A stretch of 64,000 bases of DNA, from positions 186,001 through 250,000 of the forward strand of contig JAJEDI010000055.1 in NCBI GenBank assembly GCA_022821585.1. The letters are read 5' to 3'. Origin of the DNA: Caldilineaceae bacterium. Its GTDB lineage: Bacteria; Chloroflexota; Anaerolineae; Caldilineales; Caldilineaceae. A program made the translations under genes and the position numbers. A model generated the notes under the pieces. That model saw only the letters and a list, made by a program, of their open reading frames with translations. It did not search any database and was not told the origin of the DNA. Shown one piece after another: positions 1-10,105 of the stretch; position 1 is the first letter of the stretch; each line of letters opens with the position of its first letter.

Positions 1-1
1 C

Positions 2-1390
2 GACAACGTTCCGATTCTGGTCCTGCCCGGCGGTGTCAATCTGGATCAGTTGGCAGTGAAACCCAATTTCGCTGCCGCGAGCAACTACCAGGGCATCGTC
101 AAACGTGTTGAGGCCATATACCGGCCCGAACAGGTTGCGGCCGTGATGAGAAGGGCGTTCCATGCGCTGCGCAATGGGCCGCCGGGGCCGGTCGTTGTGG
201 AAATGCTGACGGATGTGTGCGACCAGGATGTCCCGGAAGGCGCGTTAGACTATCGACCTCCTCAGATGATGCGTCAGGTTCCTGCCGAGGCCGACATTGA
301 CGAAGCGGTCAAGGAGTTGCTACGGGCAGAGAAACCAGTGATCTGGGCAGGCGGCGGCGTTCTGCTCGCCGGTGCCAGCTCTGCACTGCAAGAACTGGCC
401 GAGCTTACCGGCATTCCGGTATTCTGCACGATGCCGGGTAAGTCGGCTCTTGACGAGCGCCATCCTCTCTGCCTTGGCGCGGGCAGCCGCGCCACCACAC
501 TGCCTGCCCACCGCTGGCTGCAAGAGTGCGACCTGCTGTTCGCAGTCGGCTCCAGCCTCACGCGCGGCCCATACTGTCAGATAATCTTGCCGGGCAAGGT
601 CATCATCCAGAATTCGATCGACGAGGATGACATTAACAAGGATGAGTCGGTCGATATCGGTCTGGTCGGTGATGCCACGCTGACCTTGGAGGCGATGATC
701 GATTCGGTAAGGCGCCAGATTGGCGATGGCCGGGGCGAACGGGGCCGCCAGACCGCGGCCGAGATCGCCGACTGCAGGAAACCGTGGCTGGACAAGTGGT
801 TGCCTCTGCTGACATCGGACGAGGAACCTCTCAACACGTACCGCGTGATACACGATATCGACCAAACCCTCGACTGGGAAAACAGCATCGTCACGCACGA
901 CGCCGGCGCACCGCGCGACTCAATCGTTCCCTTCTACACAGCCACCGTACCGAACAGTTACATCGGCTGGGGCAAGACGACGCACCTCGGCTTTGGCCTG
1001 CCACTGATGATCGGGGCCAAATTGGCGCATCCCGACAAATTCTGCCTTAACCTCATGGGCGACGGAGCCTTCGGCATGTCCGGCCTGGACCTGGAAACGG
1101 CGGTACGGGCTAAGGCGCCGATCACCACCGTTCTCCTCAACAACGGCGGCATGGCGACCTATCCACCTGGAAATTTCTCGACCGCCCGCGAACGCTTTGG
1201 CGTCAGCCACATGGTCGGAGACTACGCCAAAATCGCAGAAGGGCTCGGTGCAATCGGGATTACCGTGACGAAGACCGCCGAAATGATTCCGGCCCTGCAG
1301 AGGGCCCAGCGGCTCAATGATGACGGGCAGACCGTTCTTATCGATGTGCATTCCAATCTTGAAGCCCGCCGCTCGCGCTGGGACCGCTGA
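2..1390 (+). CDS. Thiamine-diphosphate-dependent enzyme (acetolactate-synthase-like), 5' truncated by window edge
   Basis: The reading frame is open from base 2, so the true start lies outside the window; the TTG at 50 is internal. What remains is the end of the N-terminal pyrimidine-binding domain, the central domain (VIWAGGGVLLAGAS) and the C-terminal diphosphate-binding domain. The TPP motif is visible as GDGAFGMSGLDLETA followed about 25 residues later by LLNN. The family includes acetolactate synthase, oxalyl-CoA decarboxylase and benzaldehyde-lyase-type enzymes; nothing seen fixes the substrate. A VOC-family gene follows 64 bases downstream, so the pair may act in one catabolic step, which is inference. 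Confidence 0.87.
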   Translation, partial: DNVPILVLPGGVNLDQLAVKPNFAAASNYQGIVKRVEAIYRPEQVAAVMRRAFHALRNGPPGPVVVEMLTDVCDQDVPEGALDYRPPQMMRQVPAEADIDEAVKELLRAEKPVIWAGGGVLLAGASSALQELAELTGIPVFCTMPGKSALDERHPLCLGAGSRATTLPAHRWLQECDLLFAVGSSLTRGPYCQIILPGKVIIQNSIDEDDINKDESVDIGLVGDATLTLEAMIDSVRRQIGDGRGERGRQTAAEIADCRKPWLDKWLPLLTSDEEPLNTYRVIHDIDQTLDWENSIVTHDAGAPRDSIVPFYTATVPNSYIGWGKTTHLGFGLPLMIGAKLAHPDKFCLNLMGDGAFGMSGLDLETAVRAKAPITTVLLNNGGMATYPPGNFSTARERFGVSHMVGDYAKIAEGLGAIGITVTKTAEMIPALQRAQRLNDDGQTVLIDVHSNLEARRSRWDR

Positions 1391-1454
1391 CGGTCGCAGA
1401 CGCAATTGACGGAAATTTCCACTATCTTCTTTGCAAATGTAAGGAGACAAACGA

Positions 1455-1892
1455 ATGAGTGTCTTGATCCACGTGGGGGTACGAGCGTCCAATCTATCGG
1501 AATCTATCCGCTTCTGGCGCGATGGCCTGGGGCTGCGTGTCGCCGGCGAAAGGGGAATCCGCTACGACCTGACGGACGGCTACCACAATTTCGCCGTATT
1601 CCAGCACCAGGGCGACGACCGGCCCGAACACATAGGCGGAATGCTCGACTACCTGCATATCGGCGTTGGCGTCCCGGACGTTGCGGCGGCCGCCCGTCGC
1701 CTGCGCGATATGGGATACACAATCTTCTCCGACGGGCTGGGCGGCAAGACGCCTCTTGACCCCGACAACCTGGAGCAGCCCGCCTTCAAAGTCGAAGATC
1801 CGGACGGCATCACAATCGACGTGAGCGAAGTCACCACGATGTGGCCGGGCACGACGATTCATCCGAATCAAACAGCCCAACCGGAGGGTTAG
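1455..1892 (+). CDS. VOC superfamily (glyoxalase/dioxygenase fold) protein
   Basis: A 145-residue protein with the paired beta-alpha-beta-beta-beta layout of the vicinal oxygen chelate superfamily. The first module starts LIHVGVRASNLSESIRFW and the second LDYLHIGVGVPDVAAAARRL; it closes with the usual VEDPDGITIDV strand. The histidines in the first strand of each module and acidic residues near the end are candidate metal ligands. The start is supported by an AAGGAG ribosome-binding site 8 bases upstream. Glyoxalase, isomerase and resistance proteins share this fold, so the reaction is open. It probably shares a transcript with the TPP enzyme before it. Confidence 0.88.
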   Translation: MSVLIHVGVRASNLSESIRFWRDGLGLRVAGERGIRYDLTDGYHNFAVFQHQGDDRPEHIGGMLDYLHIGVGVPDVAAAARRLRDMGYTIFSDGLGGKTPLDPDNLEQPAFKVEDPDGITIDVSEVTTMWPGTTIHPNQTAQPEG

Positions 1893-1946
1893 TTCCCCCA
1901 AGCAGCTGGCTCGACTCTGCTATGCAAGCCCTCAATACTTGGGAAA

Positions 1947-1982
1947 CGTAGTGCGGGGACCGCAATTCTTCTCCGCACTACG
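1947..1982. terminator. Hairpin between convergent genes
   Basis: A 13-bp stem (1947-1959 with 1970-1982, one G-T wobble) with a 10-base loop lies between the VOC gene and the 3' end of mutS. No clean T tract follows on either strand, so it is a probable rather than certain terminator. The rest of the 1893-2153 gap shows no gene. Confidence 0.4.
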
Positions 1983-2153
1983 GCTCTCTCCTCGCCCAAC
2001 TCGTTGAACAGCCATCGGAGCTTAAACCAGGCAGGCTTTGGCCGCAGCGGAATGCTCCGACCCGGATGGCTTTCCACTTTCCTCGCCAGTCTCAAGCGCC
2101 AAGAACAACTGTATTCATTTTTCTCAATGTGGAGAATCAGGGGCAAGCTCTGC

Positions 2154-4820
2154 TCAACTGGACTTAGCCAGCTGCCGAAGCTCGTAGAGCCGGTTGAGCG
2201 CGTCAAGCGGGGAAAGGGCATCCACGTCCAGCGCGCGTAGCGACTCCACAACCGGATGGTCATCGGCAAAGAGACCTACCTGCATGGCCTCCTTCTGCTT
2301 GCGTCCGGGCGTCTGATCCAAAAGGGTCGATGGGCCGGCCGCGCCGGAAGCCTCCAGATCGAGAAGAATCTCACCTGCCCGCCGCACAACGCCTCTCGGC
2401 AACCCAGCCATCTGTGCCACGTGCACGCCATAGGACCGGTCGGCCTTTCCTGGCAGGATCCTGCGCAGGAACACGACGTCGTCGCCGCTGTCGTCAACGG
2501 CCACGTTGTAGTTGACGATCTGGGGGAGCCGGTCAGCCAGGTCGGTCAACTCGTGGTAATGGGTGGCGAACTGCGTTTTGGCGCGCAGCGAAGGGCTATT
2601 GTGTAAATGCTCCACCACGGCCCAGGCGATGGCGAGGCCGTCGTACGTACTCGTGCCGCGCCCAATCTCATCCAGTATCAGCAGGCTGCGCTCGGTGGCG
2701 TGGTTGAGGATGTTGGCCGTCTCGATCATTTCGACCATAAAGGTGGACTGCCCGCGGTGGAGCTCGTCACTGGCGCCAATGCGGGTGAAGATGCGATCGA
2801 CAACGCCGATGTGGGCAGTGGTCGCGGGCACAAAAGAGCCAATCTGCGCCAGTAATGTGATGAGCGCCGTCTGCCGTAGATAGGTGGACTTGCCGGACAT
2901 GTTCGGCCCGGTCAGGATGTGAATGAGTTCGCCCGGAGAGAGATGCACGTCGTTCGGAACAAAGGGCTCGTCACTCGTCAACTCCACAACCGGATGGCGC
3001 CCTCCCGTGATTGTGATCGCGGCGCCGTCGTCGATCTCGGGGCGGCAGTAGCGACGCCTGACCGCGACCTCGGCCATCGACGCGTACACATCCAGCAGGG
3101 CCAGCCCCTCGGCCAGGCAGCGAATCTCGTCGGCGTGCGCGCTCAAGTCTGCACAGACGCGGCGAAATAGCCCCTGCTCCAGCGCGAGGCGACGCTCGTC
3201 AGCGTTTAGAATCTGCGACTCGTATTCCTTGAGTTCGGGCGTAATGTAGCGTTCCGCGCTGGTCAGCGTCTGCTTACGAATGTATTCCTGCGGCACCTTG
3301 CCGGCATGCGTATTTGTCACCTCGATATAGTAGCCGAAGACCTTATTGTAGCTGACTTTCAGACTTGGGATGCAGAGGCGTGTGCGTTCTGCATTCTCAA
3401 GGGCGGCAACCCACTCCTTGGCATGGCGGCTGCCTTCTACGATTTTGTCCAGTTCGTCGCTGTATCCGGGCCGGATGATGCCCGGATTCGCCAGCGTAGC
3501 TGAAGGCTCATCGTCGATCGCCCGCTGCAGAAGTTCGAGAGAAGACGAACAGTCCGGCAATCTGGCCATCATCTGGACGAGAAAGGCGCCCGCCGAGGCG
3601 CGAGGCACAGCCCCATTCTCCGGCCCTCTTTCAGAGTAGGCCTTGGACGAGATCAACAGTTCGCGAAGGCCCGGCACCTGGCCCAGGACCTCCCGGACGC
3701 CAAGTAGATCGCGCGGCAGTCCTTTGGTCTGGGTGATGCGGTTGATCCAGCGCTCCAGGTCCCCCAACCCCCGCAGAACGTCGCGAACCTGCCTGCGCAA
3801 GTCGGTTTCGTCCACGAGAGCTTGGACTGCCTCCAACCTTTCATTGATTAGGGCAACGTCGAGCAGGGGACGGCCCAGCCAGCTCCGCAGCAGGCGTCCT
3901 CCCATGGGAGTGAGGGTCTCGTCCAACACGCCAAGAAGGCTGCCGCGTACGTCGGCGCCGCGGATCGTTTCCATCAACTCAAGATTGCGCCGTGTGGAGT
4001 CGTCCAACACCATGAACTCGCTCACAGCGTAGCTGTGTAGTCTGGCCAGCTGCGAGAGTGCGCTGGGCTGCATCTCCTGCAAATAGGCAAGGATGGCGGC
4101 GGCCGCACGCACGGCCTGCGGCCTTTCCTGCAGGCCGAATCCGTCCAGGCTGCGGACTCCGAGATGCCTTTGCAGCGCATCACGGGCCGTGTCATTCTCC
4201 ACCTGCCAGGCTTCAATCGGAGAAACAAGCGCCTGCAAACTGGCGATCAATGGCGCGAGCCGGCTCGCTGCGGCATTCCATTCGGCCGTAATCAACTCGC
4301 TTGGCCGCAGGCGCGCCAGCTCCTCTTCCAATCGCTGCTCGGTTTCAGCCAGGCCGCCGCCGTCGATCTGTGTTGCAGCGAACTCCCCTGTGGTGATGTC
4401 ACAATAAGCGATTCCGGCCTCATCCCCGCGGGCGTTGAACAGGACGGCTACAAGATAGTTGTTGCGGTCGTCCTCCAGCATCGAAGGATCCGCTATCGTG
4501 CCCTTGGTGACTACCTGTTGAATCTCCCGGTCCACCAGACCCGACCCCGGTTCGCTGACCTGTTCTGCGATTGCAACTTTGTAACCGGCTTCGACCAGTT
4601 TCGCCAAGTAGCCTTCGACGCTGTGATAGGGAACGCCTGCCAGCGGCACCCGCTGATTATTTCCTACAGGTCGGCTGGTGAGTGCAACATCGCAGACCTC
4701 GGCAACGATCTCGGCGTCCCTGTCGAAAGCTTCGTAGAAGTCCCCCAGGCGGAACAGGAGAATGCATTCCGGGTGCTGGCTTTTCAGTTGCAGGTACTGA
4801 CGGCGCATCGGGGTTGTCAT
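2154..4820 (-). CDS. mutS: DNA mismatch repair protein MutS
   Basis: An 888-residue MutS, which recognises base mismatches and small loops and recruits the downstream repair machinery. The N-terminal mismatch-binding domain carries the Phe-X-Glu signature in GDFYEAF (about residue 27). The connector, lever and clamp domains follow, and the ABC-type ATPase domain has its Walker A motif GPNMSGKST near residue 637 and Walker B LLILDEIGRGTST. Length matches MutS1, which argues against MutS2 (no Smr domain). The ATG start gives the canonical MTTPMRRQYLQLK opening. Only 23 bases separate it from the upstream CHAT protease gene, so the two are probably co-transcribed. No mutL is present in the window. 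Confidence 0.98.
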   Translation of the reverse strand: MTTPMRRQYLQLKSQHPECILLFRLGDFYEAFDRDAEIVAEVCDVALTSRPVGNNQRVPLAGVPYHSVEGYLAKLVEAGYKVAIAEQVSEPGSGLVDREIQQVVTKGTIADPSMLEDDRNNYLVAVLFNARGDEAGIAYCDITTGEFAATQIDGGGLAETEQRLEEELARLRPSELITAEWNAAASRLAPLIASLQALVSPIEAWQVENDTARDALQRHLGVRSLDGFGLQERPQAVRAAAAILAYLQEMQPSALSQLARLHSYAVSEFMVLDDSTRRNLELMETIRGADVRGSLLGVLDETLTPMGGRLLRSWLGRPLLDVALINERLEAVQALVDETDLRRQVRDVLRGLGDLERWINRITQTKGLPRDLLGVREVLGQVPGLRELLISSKAYSERGPENGAVPRASAGAFLVQMMARLPDCSSSLELLQRAIDDEPSATLANPGIIRPGYSDELDKIVEGSRHAKEWVAALENAERTRLCIPSLKVSYNKVFGYYIEVTNTHAGKVPQEYIRKQTLTSAERYITPELKEYESQILNADERRLALEQGLFRRVCADLSAHADEIRCLAEGLALLDVYASMAEVAVRRRYCRPEIDDGAAITITGGRHPVVELTSDEPFVPNDVHLSPGELIHILTGPNMSGKSTYLRQTALITLLAQIGSFVPATTAHIGVVDRIFTRIGASDELHRGQSTFMVEMIETANILNHATERSLLILDEIGRGTSTYDGLAIAWAVVEHLHNSPSLRAKTQFATHYHELTDLADRLPQIVNYNVAVDDSGDDVVFLRRILPGKADRSYGVHVAQMAGLPRGVVRRAGEILLDLEASGAAGPSTLLDQTPGRKQKEAMQVGLFADDHPVVESLRALDVDALSPLDALNRLYELRQLAKSS

Positions 4821-4843
4821 GGCTGCGATTGTTCCGGCTGCGT

Positions 4844-7033
<2,190 letters not shown>

Positions 7034-7109
7034 ACATCCCCTTTTTGGGCGGTAGTCGAACGAGCCTGTACCTGAGTGCGGATAATAGCTGCTTGAAATG
7101 GTGGGCAGG

Positions 7110-7138
7110 ATCGTATCATAGCGGCCGAGGATTTTCAA
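7110..7138 (-). promoter_or_regulatory. Sigma-70-like promoter for CHAT-mutS
   Basis: On the minus strand TTGAAA (7138-7133) and TACGAT (7115-7110) are separated by 17 bases. Predicted transcription would begin near 7103, leaving a leader of about 70 bases before the ATG at 7033. Confidence 0.45.
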
Positions 7139-7312
7139 TTCCTTTCCCAGTTTTTTCATGCCCTGTCGCGAGTTTTTCCGTCCCCGGCGCACTCGGAGAA
7201 TCCCTGGCGAAGCACCCCTGCTTTAGCCTCTAAGCCCAAACTGATTGTACAATCTTCAGGCCTCCAGAAAGGCGTTGAACGGCGACCGCAGCAATCTCTT
7301 CAGGAGCATCTC

Positions 7313-7924
7313 ATGAGCATCGTACAACTGGCCCGGACAGTCTATGACGGCATTATCTCCCACGCCCGCGAAGGGAAGCCTGAGGAGATCTGCGGCATAT
7401 TGCGCGGACGTGAGGGACGCGCGACGCAGCTCTACCGCGCCCGCAATCTGGCTGAAGACAGGATAGACAACTACGACGTTGACCCGCAGACACTCTTGAA
7501 ACAGTTCGAATTTGAAGAGGCAGGGGACGAAATGGTGGCGATCTACCACTCGCACCCGGTCTCAGTCGCCTACCCGTCGGCCACCGATGCCTGGAACGCG
7601 CACTACCCGGAGACCTACTATCTCATCTGCTCGTTGGAATTCGACGACGCGCCGGTAATACGGGCATTTCGGATGGGTCCGCAGTGGCCCGATGCGGACC
7701 TGGACGCAGCGCGAGATACCATCCCTTTCGATGAGGTGAGGCCCGGTCTGTTCGGCTACTTTCTAGCCCCCACCGCCCCCGTGCCGCAAGAACTGGAGGA
7801 CTACTTAGTCGGGACTGCTCCTCCTCTCTACATAGTTTACGCCGCTGACGAATCTGGCACAGTTGACGACTTTCGGGTCGTCGGCATAAAGGAGTTCCCG
7901 GTGCATGTGTCTGAAGGCGCGTAG
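7313..7924 (+). CDS. mec: JAMM/MPN+ metallopeptidase, Mec-like (CysO-cysteine hydrolase)
   Basis: A 203-residue zinc peptidase with a complete JAMM motif: Glu24/25 in KPEEICGIL, His79 and His81 in YHSHP, Ser89 and Asp92 in AYPSATD. The YHSH...AYPS-TD block closely resembles mycobacterial Mec, which releases cysteine from the CysO-cysteine adduct. The cysO, activating-enzyme and cysM genes follow on the same strand, supporting that role. Compared with Mec (about 145 residues) there is an extra segment of about 60 residues (roughly 115-180) before the last strand. An AGGAG ribosome-binding site precedes the ATG. It could also trim the C-terminus of the carrier, which ends in GGSR. Confidence 0.86.
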   Translation: MSIVQLARTVYDGIISHAREGKPEEICGILRGREGRATQLYRARNLAEDRIDNYDVDPQTLLKQFEFEEAGDEMVAIYHSHPVSVAYPSATDAWNAHYPETYYLICSLEFDDAPVIRAFRMGPQWPDADLDAARDTIPFDEVRPGLFGYFLAPTAPVPQELEDYLVGTAPPLYIVYAADESGTVDDFRVVGIKEFPVHVSEGA

Positions 7925-8087
7925 TCCATTCTGATACTGTAGCAAGGTGACCCACTAGCGGGACGGAGTCGAATGCGCACAGAACTGTGATGGCTGCCTT
8001 GTGGAAGGGTTCGGTTAGGGTAAAACCCTGCAACCGGTCAGTGTTAATCTGATGCTTTCCGCCACTTGGAATGCGCTTGCGCAAAGT

Positions 8088-8116
8088 TTGACTTTTGTCG
8101 CTACAAGAACTATAGT
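8088..8116 (+). promoter_or_regulatory. Strong sigma-70-like promoter for the cysO leader
   Basis: TTGACT at 8088-8093 and TATAGT at 8111-8116, separated by exactly 17 bases. Transcription should start near 8122, about 370 bases before the cysO start codon, so the transcript would carry a long untranslated leader. Confidence 0.65.
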
Positions 8117-8121
8117 GTCGG

Positions 8122-8432
8122 CTAGAAAAGGAACTTTTAGGCAATCTTATCCTGATGCGTGCTCTAAGACAGGCGACCTTCCTGAAAACTTGCTCGTGTC
8201 CTTAGCGGGCGCCGCCAGCACGAAGCTGGTGGTTTCCCGCTGTCCGGAACAGGAGCGATGAGGGCGTTCGCTTGTCACTTGGCTCGCACGCGACGGACGA
8301 TTCCACGGTCGGAGTGACGCCAGCCCATATCAGTTGGCGCAGATGTATGTCCGTAAGCGCTGGGATCAGGAAACCGTGCCAGGGTTGAAATCGAACGCCG
8401 GAATCATCGCTACGATGGTTCCGGCATTTTTT
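8122..8432 (+). ncRNA. Structured leader RNA of unknown class upstream of cysO
   Basis: This 310-base segment between a strong promoter and an intrinsic terminator has no credible reading frame but many paired elements. A long-range closing helix joins 8150-8156 to 8365-8371, possibly extended by 8140-8143 with 8377-8380. Inside it are 8164-8171 with 8197-8205, 8211-8219 with 8225-8233 (capped by 8206-8209 with 8236-8239), 8274-8279 with 8313-8318, and 8319-8324 with 8333-8338. Bases 8299-8304 could alternatively pair with 8400-8405 inside the terminator stem and act as an antiterminator. T-box, SAM, cobalamin, tmRNA, SRP and RNase P signatures were looked for and not found. It may be an attenuator of the cysteine genes or a free small RNA. 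Confidence 0.5.
8397..8432 (+). terminator. Rho-independent terminator in the cysO leader
   Basis: A 13-bp stem (8397-8409 with 8413-8425, one G-U pair) with a 3-base loop, followed by six T residues at 8427-8432. It lies 63 bases before cysO rather than after a gene, which is the arrangement of an attenuator. Confidence 0.85.
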
Positions 8433-8494
8433 ATGGATCGCCGCGGGTCGCAATTGTGATGTTCTGAAGAGATAAGAAAAAGGAGAGCCGAAGA

Positions 8495-8773
8495 ATGGCA
8501 ACTGTGTTTGTGCCGACCGCATTGCGTCGCTTCACCGCCGGACAGTCAAAGGTGGAAGCGACCGGTTCTACGGTTGGCGAAGTGATAGGTCAACTGGAAG
8601 GCAGCTACCCGGGCATTGGTGAGAGGCTTTTGGACGAAAACGGTAACGTAAAACGGTTCATTAACGTATTCCGTAACGATGACGAAATTCGCACCCTGGA
8701 CGGGCTGGCGACGACCGTCGGCGAGGGCGACAAGATCTCAATTGTGCCGGCGATGGCCGGCGGGAGCAGGTGA
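8495..8773 (+). CDS. cysO: CysO-like ubiquitin-fold sulfur carrier protein
   Basis: A 92-residue MoaD/ThiS-family carrier. Once activated it holds sulfur as a C-terminal thiocarboxylate, which a CysM-type enzyme uses to make cysteine. It starts ATVFVPTALRRF and ends ISIVPAMAGGSR, very like mycobacterial CysO, including the PA-AGG tail. Unlike that protein it does not stop at Gly-Gly: Ser91 and Arg92 follow, so the terminus must be trimmed before adenylation, presumably by the JAMM peptidase encoded upstream. An AAGGAG-type ribosome-binding site precedes the ATG. The activating enzyme starts 3 bases after the stop, so the two are translated from one message. Confidence 0.92.
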   Translation: MATVFVPTALRRFTAGQSKVEATGSTVGEVIGQLEGSYPGIGERLLDENGNVKRFINVFRNDDEIRTLDGLATTVGEGDKISIVPAMAGGSR

Positions 8774-8776
8774 AAT

Positions 8777-10048
8777 ATGGCGCGGCTAAACCGAGATCAG
8801 CTGCTGCAGTTGGCACGGAGCGAAGTCCAGGAGATCACTGTCAACGAGGTGAAGAACCGGGTCGACAGCGGCGACAACATGACGCTCATCGACATTCGCG
8901 AGCGCGATGAATGGGTACAGGGGCACATCCCTGACGCCTCATTCCTGCCGCGCGGTCACCTGGAACTGCAGATCGAGCAGCATCAGCCGGACCGCTCACA
9001 GCCGCTGGTGATCTACTGCGCCGGCGGCGTACGCTCACTGCTGGCCGCACGCAATGTGCAGGAAATGGGCTATACCGATGTCTACTCCCTTAACGGCGGA
9101 TTCGGCGGCTGGAAAAACGCCGGCTTGCCTTTCAAGGTGCCCACGGTGCTGTCCGACGAGCAGGGCATACGCTACAGCCGTCACACGATTCTGGATGAAA
9201 TCGGAGAAGAGGGGCAGATCAGGCTTCTCGACAGCAAGGTGCTTCTCATCGGCGCCGGCGGGCTGGGCAGCCCCGCCGCCATCTATCTGGCCGCGGCCGG
9301 TGCGGGCCAGCTTGGCATCATCGACTTTGACGTTGTCGACGTATCCAACCTGCAGCGCCAGGTGCTCCACGGGGAAAGCGACGTCGGCCGCCCCAAAGTT
9401 GAATCGGCCCGCGACCGCATCGCCGAGATAAATCCCGATGTCACCGTCGTGGGCTATCGTGAACCGATTACGAGCCACAACGCCTTCGAAATCATGCAGG
9501 GCTACGATGTAGTCATCAACGGGTCCGATAACTTCCCAACCCGCTACCTGGTCAACGACGCCTGCCAGATGCTCGGCATCCCTCTCGTGGACGCCAGCAT
9601 CTTCATGTTCGAGGGCCAGGTGACCGTCTATCTGCCCAAACATGTAGACGCCGACAGCCCGTGCTATCGCTGCCTCTACCCGGACCCACCGCCCCCCGGC
9701 GAGGTACCAAGCTGCGCCGAAGCCGGTGTGCTGGGCGTCCTCCCAGGAATCGTCGGTTCCATTCAGGCGATCGAGGCGATCAAATTGATCGTAGGGATAG
9801 GGGAACCTCTTTCTGGGAAGCTGCTCATGATCGATACGCTCGACATGACCTTCCGAACCCTCACTGTGAACCGGTCCGTCGACTGCCCTGTCTGCGGCGA
9901 TGACCCGTCCGTCACCGAACTGATCGATTACGAACAGTTCTGCGGCATGCCCAGTTTCGACGAGCATGCGACAGACAATGTAGCCGAGGCATTTGCCGAG
10001 ACGGTCACTGCCAATGGCGCCGGCCAGCCCGAACTGGTGAAGGCGTAG
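8777..10048 (+). CDS. moeZ: Rhodanese-ThiF/MoeB fusion, sulfur carrier adenylyltransferase/sulfurtransferase
   Basis: A 423-residue bifunctional enzyme that adenylates the carrier C-terminus and supplies sulfur. Residues about 15-120 are a rhodanese domain with the persulfide cysteine Cys81 in IYCAGGVRS. Residues about 130-400 are a ThiF/MoeB E1-like domain with the nucleotide-binding GAGGLGS at 159-165, the conserved PSCAEAGVLG and two zinc-binding pairs, CYRC and CPVC. In MoeZ, MOCS3 and Uba4 the rhodanese domain is C-terminal; here the order is reversed. The gene lies between cysO and cysM, so CysO is the likely partner, although service to molybdopterin or thiamine carriers cannot be excluded. 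The symbol is given by function. Confidence 0.92.
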   Translation: MARLNRDQLLQLARSEVQEITVNEVKNRVDSGDNMTLIDIRERDEWVQGHIPDASFLPRGHLELQIEQHQPDRSQPLVIYCAGGVRSLLAARNVQEMGYTDVYSLNGGFGGWKNAGLPFKVPTVLSDEQGIRYSRHTILDEIGEEGQIRLLDSKVLLIGAGGLGSPAAIYLAAAGAGQLGIIDFDVVDVSNLQRQVLHGESDVGRPKVESARDRIAEINPDVTVVGYREPITSHNAFEIMQGYDVVINGSDNFPTRYLVNDACQMLGIPLVDASIFMFEGQVTVYLPKHVDADSPCYRCLYPDPPPPGEVPSCAEAGVLGVLPGIVGSIQAIEAIKLIVGIGEPLSGKLLMIDTLDMTFRTLTVNRSVDCPVCGDDPSVTELIDYEQFCGMPSFDEHATDNVAEAFAETVTANGAGQPELVKA

Positions 10049-10062
10049 AATGATTTCTGAAT

Positions 10063-10089
10063 GGTGGATAGTGTTCCCCACTATCCACC
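10063..10089 (+). other. Perfect intercistronic hairpin
   Basis: GGTGGATAGTG at 10063-10073 pairs perfectly with CACTATCCACC at 10079-10089 around a 5-base loop, between the activating-enzyme stop and the preferred cysM start. No T tract follows. It may be an mRNA-processing or stability element, or a protein-binding palindrome. Confidence 0.6.
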
Positions 10090-10105
10090 GTCACCTGACC
10101 CGCCA

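Noticed and set aside
8122..8432. Assignment of the cysO leader as T-box, SAM riboswitch, tmRNA, SRP RNA or RNase P RNA
   Set aside because: The invariant blocks (TGGNACC T-box, SAM core, tmRNA 3' T-arm and tag frame, SRP GGAA domain with AGCAG, RNase P GAGGAAAGT) are absent; only a weak GTCCGGAA resemblance to SRP domain IV was seen.
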